Positions 59,269-64,000 of a DNA stretch of 64,000 bases are shown here, piece after piece. This DNA is from Dastarcus helophoroides (Eukaryota; Arthropoda; Insecta; Coleoptera; Bothrideridae). The notes below the pieces were generated by a model. The model had not been told where the DNA came from, did no database searches, and worked only from the letters and a program-made list of their open reading frames with translations. Position numbers and translations under genes: made by a program. Location of the stretch: the NCBI GenBank assembly GCA_028583605.1, contig CM053330.1, positions 19,741,539-19,805,538 of the forward strand, written 5' to 3'. How positions within the stretch are numbered: position 1 is the stretch's first letter; each line of letters begins with the position of its first letter.

Positions 59269-60113
59269 TCAGTAGGGATCTAGGGATCTTACGGTTGATC
59301 TCACCAGGGGAAGGGTTGGTTCTGGTTCAACGAATTGTCCCTCCGAACCCTTCCTCGCCAATTTGTCAGCGCGTTCGTTTCCTTCTTTCCCAAAATGTCC
59401 TTTGATCCATATTAGATCCATTGCATTCTCTTGTGATAGACTTTCCAAAATTAGGCGGCAGTTCCATACCAGCACTGAGTTTGTTTTCACATTTCTCAGG
59501 GACTCAAGGGCTGCCTGGCTGTCCGTCTTTATTTGGATATATTTTCCTGTAAGGTTCAGTTGCGTCATTTGTTCGACGCTATATAAAATTCCCAACATCT
59601 CCGCTTGGAAGATTGTTGAGGATTTATCTATTTTAATACTTACATTTGGGTTCAGGTCTTCCAAGAAGATTCCTGTTCCAGTGCCCGTATTTGTTTTCGA
59701 TCCATCCTTGTATATACTTACGTCTTGTATCCTTACTTGTAGTTCATCCATTTTTATACGGTAGGATTTTGTGAAGTTATATTTCACTGGTATATGGTCC
59801 ATCGGCGCACCCAGAATAGGTGCCTTTTGGAGCACCCCCTCCATTATGCGTCGGTGACCCACCATTTTACCTACGGTATTCCACATTCCTCCTGCTCGCA
59901 GACCGGGAGCAGAAGCTTGTGCCGCCCCCTCAAAAAATATATCGATGCTGCTGTTGGAGTGGATTTCATTGCTCCTATCACTGCCAGACACGCTAGTCTC
60001 TGGATGTGATTTAGCTTTTGTTTTATGGTGGTGCACTTTGTCTTTGGCCACCAAACTATAACTCCGTAGCTTACGATTGGTCTGATGACTTCAGTGTATA
60101 GCCCAAAGGTCAT
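59269..60113 (-). pseudogene. LINE ORF2 RNase H domain
   Basis: RNase H removes the RNA strand of the element's RNA-DNA hybrid. The four acidic positions are visible: IYKDGSKTNTGTGTGIF (Asp), FQAEMLGILYSVEQ (Glu), IKTDSQAALESL (Asp) and GHFGKEGNERADKLARKG (Asp). Upstream, in a second frame (60113 to about 59930), LYTEVIRPIVSYGVIVWWPK and IQRLACLAVIGAMKSTPTA are the RT-to-RNase H linker, so a frameshift at about 59930 joins them. The remaining RNase H frame is open to 59269. RNase H presence places the element near the I, R1 or LOA groups and apart from plain Jockey. Confidence 0.9.
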
Positions 60114-61318
60114 CTTAGGGGATAACCCCTAAGACCTCCCGATGGCCCCACGGCATTGCCAGAGGATCTTGTAAGCTTTGTTTAATTTATGTTCAATATG
60201 GTACTTCCAGCTCAGTTTGCTGTCAAGTTCCAATACCAAGGTATTTCACTCGATTTGACAAACCGAGTTGGGTTCCCATGAGTTTGGGAAAGTTTAGTAT
60301 TGCTCATTTCCTCTTATTCGTGAAAAGAACCATTTCCGTCTTTGCCGGGTTTGCTGCTAGGGAATGTTCTTTACACCATTTCTCGACTATATATAGGGCG
60401 TTTTGCATTAACTTGAAGAGTATTCCCTCGTGTTTACCTGAAAGCCGAATGGCTATATCATCTACGTAGCCAATTGTATAGAGACCCCGGTCATTGAGTT
60501 TTCGTATAAGGTCATTTGCTATGATTAATCACATAAGGGGAGATAATACAACCCCTTGCGAACATCCCTTACTTATGATTTCTTTGACCGTATAGTCTCC
60601 TACTGTAACTTGTGTTGCTCGCCACTCAAGTATATGTCTCATGAGTTCCCGCAAGGCAAGTTCAATACCACTACGCTAAAGTGCCAGGGAAATGCTGTTG
60701 AAGTTAGGTCTGTCAAAGGCCCCTTCTATGTCCAGAAATACACCCAGAGTGTGTTCTTTTACTTCTGGCGATCCCTCGATCCTGCTAACTACTGAATGTA
60801 GCGCAGTTTGGGTAGATCTTCCGGAAGTAAAAGCATGTTAATTTGAATGTAAGTAGTGTATATCGGGGCTATCCCTTATATATCTGTGGCATAACCTCTC
60901 TAACGTCTTCAGTAGGAAGGACGTTAGGCTGATTGGGTGACATAATTTAGCCTCACCTTGAGATTTACCCGGTTTTGGAATAAAAATTACTTTGACTTCC
61001 CGCCATTCTCGGGGTATGTGTTTAAAGGCAATACACGCCCTGAAAATTTGCACCAGGTATTTTTGTATTCACACCATTCCCCACTGAAACAGGGTAGGGT
61101 AGATACCGTCCAACTGCATGGCCCAGTTTACTTTTGTGTCATTTACCATCTGAACAGCCAGCTCCCAGTCCCTATTTCTAGGGTGAGAGGCTGAATGCCC
61201 ATGCCACTTATGGCCTGGTATAACACAGTATCCTGGAAAGTGCGTGTTTAGTAGCTTTGAAGCTGTTTGTGCGGGTGTACTGGTATATGTACCGTCGGCC
61301 CGTGGTAAACCTCCCAGT
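60114..61318 (-). pseudogene. LINE ORF2 reverse transcriptase (YVDD)
   Basis: Reading from about 61310: TPAQTASKLLNTHFPGY, then RNRDWELAVQMVNDTK, LDGIYPTLFQWG, a stop. Then MQIFRACIAFKHIPREWREV, KVIFIPKPGKSQGEAK and HPISLTSFLLKTLERL (61053 to 60838), the RT fingers with YRP changed to CHP. The catalytic box GYVDDIAI (YVDD codons at 60457-60468) is intact. Other frames and stops between show several breaks. The endonuclease and ORF1 are absent, so the copy is 5' truncated at about 61.3 kb. Together with the RNase H and C-terminal parts it forms one element of about 2.5 kb, noticeably richer in G and C than its surroundings. Confidence 0.87.
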
Positions 61319-61649
61319 CACATACCAGTTTTGAAAGATCTTGTGTATAAATAAAAGCAATGTAAATTGCTTTGGACCCCTACTACAAACTTTAATTTTT
61401 ATTAAAATAACAAATTATTTATTGCACATTTAAGGATGTTTACTAGGTGACGAGGAGTTATGCTGATTTTAATCATGATATGTTTAAAAATTTTAAATAC
61501 GTATTCCTAACATTAAAAAGTGAAATGGTAAATGTTTTATTCAGCTAGTATTTTATAAGATTTTTGGAATGTTTGTAGTGATTTTCGGAAAGAGATAATA
61601 TAATAATACTGAAAGTAAAAAAGATGCTTACAACTTACCTTTGGTGGTT
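61319..61649. other. AT-rich spacer
   Basis: Nothing recognised. Confidence 0.4.
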
Positions 61650-61652
61650 TTA

Positions 61653-61782
61653 GAGCGTTTCACATGGCGCGATTTTGCTACTACTTATCGCACGCGCAAT
61701 ATCGCTGTGTGAAAACGTCGCCTGGGTCATACCATATCGCGCGCGGCAATTGTTATCCGCATTACGTCGTGTGAATAAGCTC
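61653..61782. mobile_element. PIF/Harbinger-type MITE, 130 bp
   Basis: Termini GAGCGTTTCACATGGCGC and, inverted, GAGCTTATTCACACGACG, flanked by TTA (61650-61652 and 61783-61785). CpG-rich interior (GCGCGCGGC, GCACGCGCAATATCGC). Too small to encode protein. Confidence 0.75.
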
Positions 61783-61785
61783 TTA

Positions 61786-64000
61786 CGATATTTGACGTTT
61801 GCTGTGATTTTTCGAATTTCTATACAACTAGTGGGATTTTAAAACATCTTCAGTGATACAAAACCCCGAAATAAAACGAAACCAAATCATTTAGTATTTT
61901 TTATTTCTAAGTACACAGTTTAATTTCATCTGATACATAAGAATCTATAAACAAACAGTCTTTGTTATTTTCGATAACTACAAAGCCGTTTCGTTTCATA
62001 TAAAAAAATCACAATTGAATAACTAGCCAAAATTAATTACATCTAAACAATGATTTTAAAATACTGTCAACATAGTTCTAAGATATACATAGTTTCAGAG
62101 GCAAACACGTATATCCTCGAAAATAATTCTAAACTTACCTGTCATTCTGTCATTTCAAATTTTTATCTAATGAAAAACAGTTAATCTATTTATTTGAGAT
62201 TCAAATAAAATAGTCGCAATTTTGTACCAAATCAGTTTACTGCTTCTGCTCTATTAACTGCAATGCAATCATCTTTTATTTATTTTCTATCGCTGTAACT
62301 AATTTAGTTTACAAATTATAACTTGTTCATTAAAATTATTTTAATTTAAATCAATTTTCAATTAAATTAGGATTTTGACTTTTTATATTTTAATGACATA
62401 GCGTGTTGTAAATATCTGAACATTATTAATACAAGTACGCGCCGGACTTTCAAGACGAATTTCGCTAAGTGACACGTTTTATAATTATAGAATTATCTTG
62501 TGCATGTATTTCATTAACATTTTTCTTACGCCATAATATGATTTTATGACATTAGAATGACCTAGATATTTGAAATATTTAAAATAGAGTTTAAAACATG
62601 ATTAAGGTTAGCGTAGCCGAGAAAATTGAAGTGGTAGAATGATGGATAATATAATAAAAAATAGATGAAGCTTTTTGAAATTATAAATTTCATATTTATA
62701 AACGGGAAAGCAATCTATCAAGTTTTGATTTAAAAACGTTTTTCATTTTTATAAAAATCATTTAGTTAAAAATTATACTAATTACGCTTTGGAATAAATT
62801 TTATTTTAGCATATTCAATAAACAATAACGGAATATATTGGCAAAATATATATACAATACTATTTGAATGGATTTCGTAGAAGTTAAATAAGGTAAAGAC
62901 ATGTCAACGACTATAATTCTCAAGCAAAGGATTGTTGCTAAATTCATAGCTACCGCCGTCCTAATAATCGTTTGTGTTCTACTGTATACACGATCATCAT
63001 ATAAGCAAATCGTAATTTTTGATAAATGAAAATACAGAAGATGAATGAAAAGAAGCATTGATCTATTAATGTAAAATGAAACCACGCTGCTGTTTTTAAT
63101 CCAAACGTTAAAAGAGATCTAAATACGAAATGAAAGACATTGTAGTAGTAAATAAGCAAGCCAAAGAGTGGAAGTTGTACCTTACAAAATTATAGAATTC
63201 GATGTTCTAACAATTTAGAGGTTTAAACAATTATACAGTGAAATTGCTGTTCTTGACATTATCTTAAGATAGTGATAGAAAAAGAAGGAAAATATCGTAT
63301 AATAATGATGAATGTCAAGAGGACAAATAATCAACTAAAATACGTTAGGGAGAAGGTAACAGTTTTCGTGTAGTATTAAAATAGGATAATAAAGGTAAAA
63401 GATAGGAAAATTAACAAGAATCAGTCAGATAAGACAGTATGAGTGTTGCTCCAGGACCTTAAATAAACTAGTCCCTTACCATTAAAGATTTCTCCAAACA
63501 ACAATTAGAATTGTCACAGAATAAAGTTTTGCTGGCTTGATATAATATAATTATATGTGACTGAAACACATTCTAATGAACTATTAATGAAAGAATCATT
63601 TTAACCTAAAAAAAATCTTGAGCTGCTAAATAAAAAATGAGAAGCCTTTATTTATGAGGCATCACAAATTTTCAAAAGTAAATATCAAGAAAATTACCAA
63701 TTATGTCACTGACAGACTGGTCTTTAGGGAAATTTTGTGTAGGGCAAAAAAACGGTACCATTAAATGTCAAAAACTACTTTGAATCTTTCTCGTTGTCAC
63801 TAAATAAGCTGGATATAACCCTTTATTTCGTCTACTAAAACTCTATTTATATTTTGCTAATTTATAAAATTTTAGAAAAGGAAAAGTGCAAAAGATTTAG
63901 GATAAAAATTTATGAAACATCAAATATTATTATAAATTAGCGTATCAAAAATAATTGGATTAAATTTAGTAGAAAAGAATAGACAAAACTAATTAGTGTT
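61786..64000. other. AT-rich noncoding region, nothing recognised
   Basis: 2.2 kb to the window edge without a supported frame, repeat copy or transposon end. Confidence 0.5.

Noticed and set aside
59363..59764. 133-codon plus-strand frame
   Set aside because: It is the antisense shadow of the RNase H domain, which carries all four catalytic acids on the minus strand.

Overview
This window is eukaryotic, very AT-rich and intergenic or intronic in character. I find no convincing host protein-coding gene, no rRNA or tRNA gene, and no CRISPR array or operon-like structure. The transposon content points to an arthropod, most likely an insect: a mauritiana-type mariner, IS630/Tc1-mariner relatives, hAT and PIF/Harbinger-type elements, Jockey-like and RNase H-bearing LINEs, and a Gag-bearing LTR element with an insect-style primer-binding site. 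The species cannot be named from this sequence.

Layout. 1-557: reverse transcriptase fragment of a Jockey-like LINE, cut by the window edge. 0.9-5.1 kb: a dispersed AT-rich repeat in two direct copies, and a 0.7 kb inverted-repeat element. 5.5-7.5 kb: an element with roughly 0.6 kb inverted arms around an internally deleted transposase. 10.06-15.02 kb: a small inverted-repeat element split by a 4.4 kb hAT element whose transposase frame carries two adjacent stop codons. 16.2 kb: a foldback element. 17.3-18.1 kb: a decayed gene of a multicopy family, broken by a 190 bp hairpin. 18.7-21.2 kb: a LINE lacking the first half of its reverse transcriptase. 22.6-23.8 kb: another long-inverted-repeat element. 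26.2-28.3 kb: an LTR element remnant with Gag. 28.7 and 37.9 kb: two direct copies of a repeat of about 540 bp. 32.5-33.4 kb: an inverted-repeat element with a transposase tail. 33.7-35.0 kb: a full-length but dead mariner. 39.9-41.9 kb: a decayed gene of a second multicopy family near a repeated 13-mer. 44.0 and 61.7 kb: MITEs with 3 bp target duplications. 46.9 kb: a Tc1-like remnant. 47.2-49.0 kb: a pyrimidine-rich tract with an irregular tandem array. 52.2-54.3 kb: a second, internally deleted copy of the hAT element with intact ends and an 8 bp target duplication. 54.9 kb: a second foldback element. 56.0-58.4 kb: a long-inverted-repeat element with a transposase tail and a small hAT element nested in one arm. 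58.8-61.3 kb: a LINE with reverse transcriptase (YVDD) and RNase H.

There is no pathway here; the genes belong to mobile elements and almost all are broken. The informative part is the structure: nested insertions giving relative ages, an autonomous-type and deleted pair of one hAT family, several elements with inverted arms of 200-640 bp around transposase remnants, and hairpins sharing a short core. All identifications come from reading the sequence; no database search was possible, and percentage similarities are by eye.
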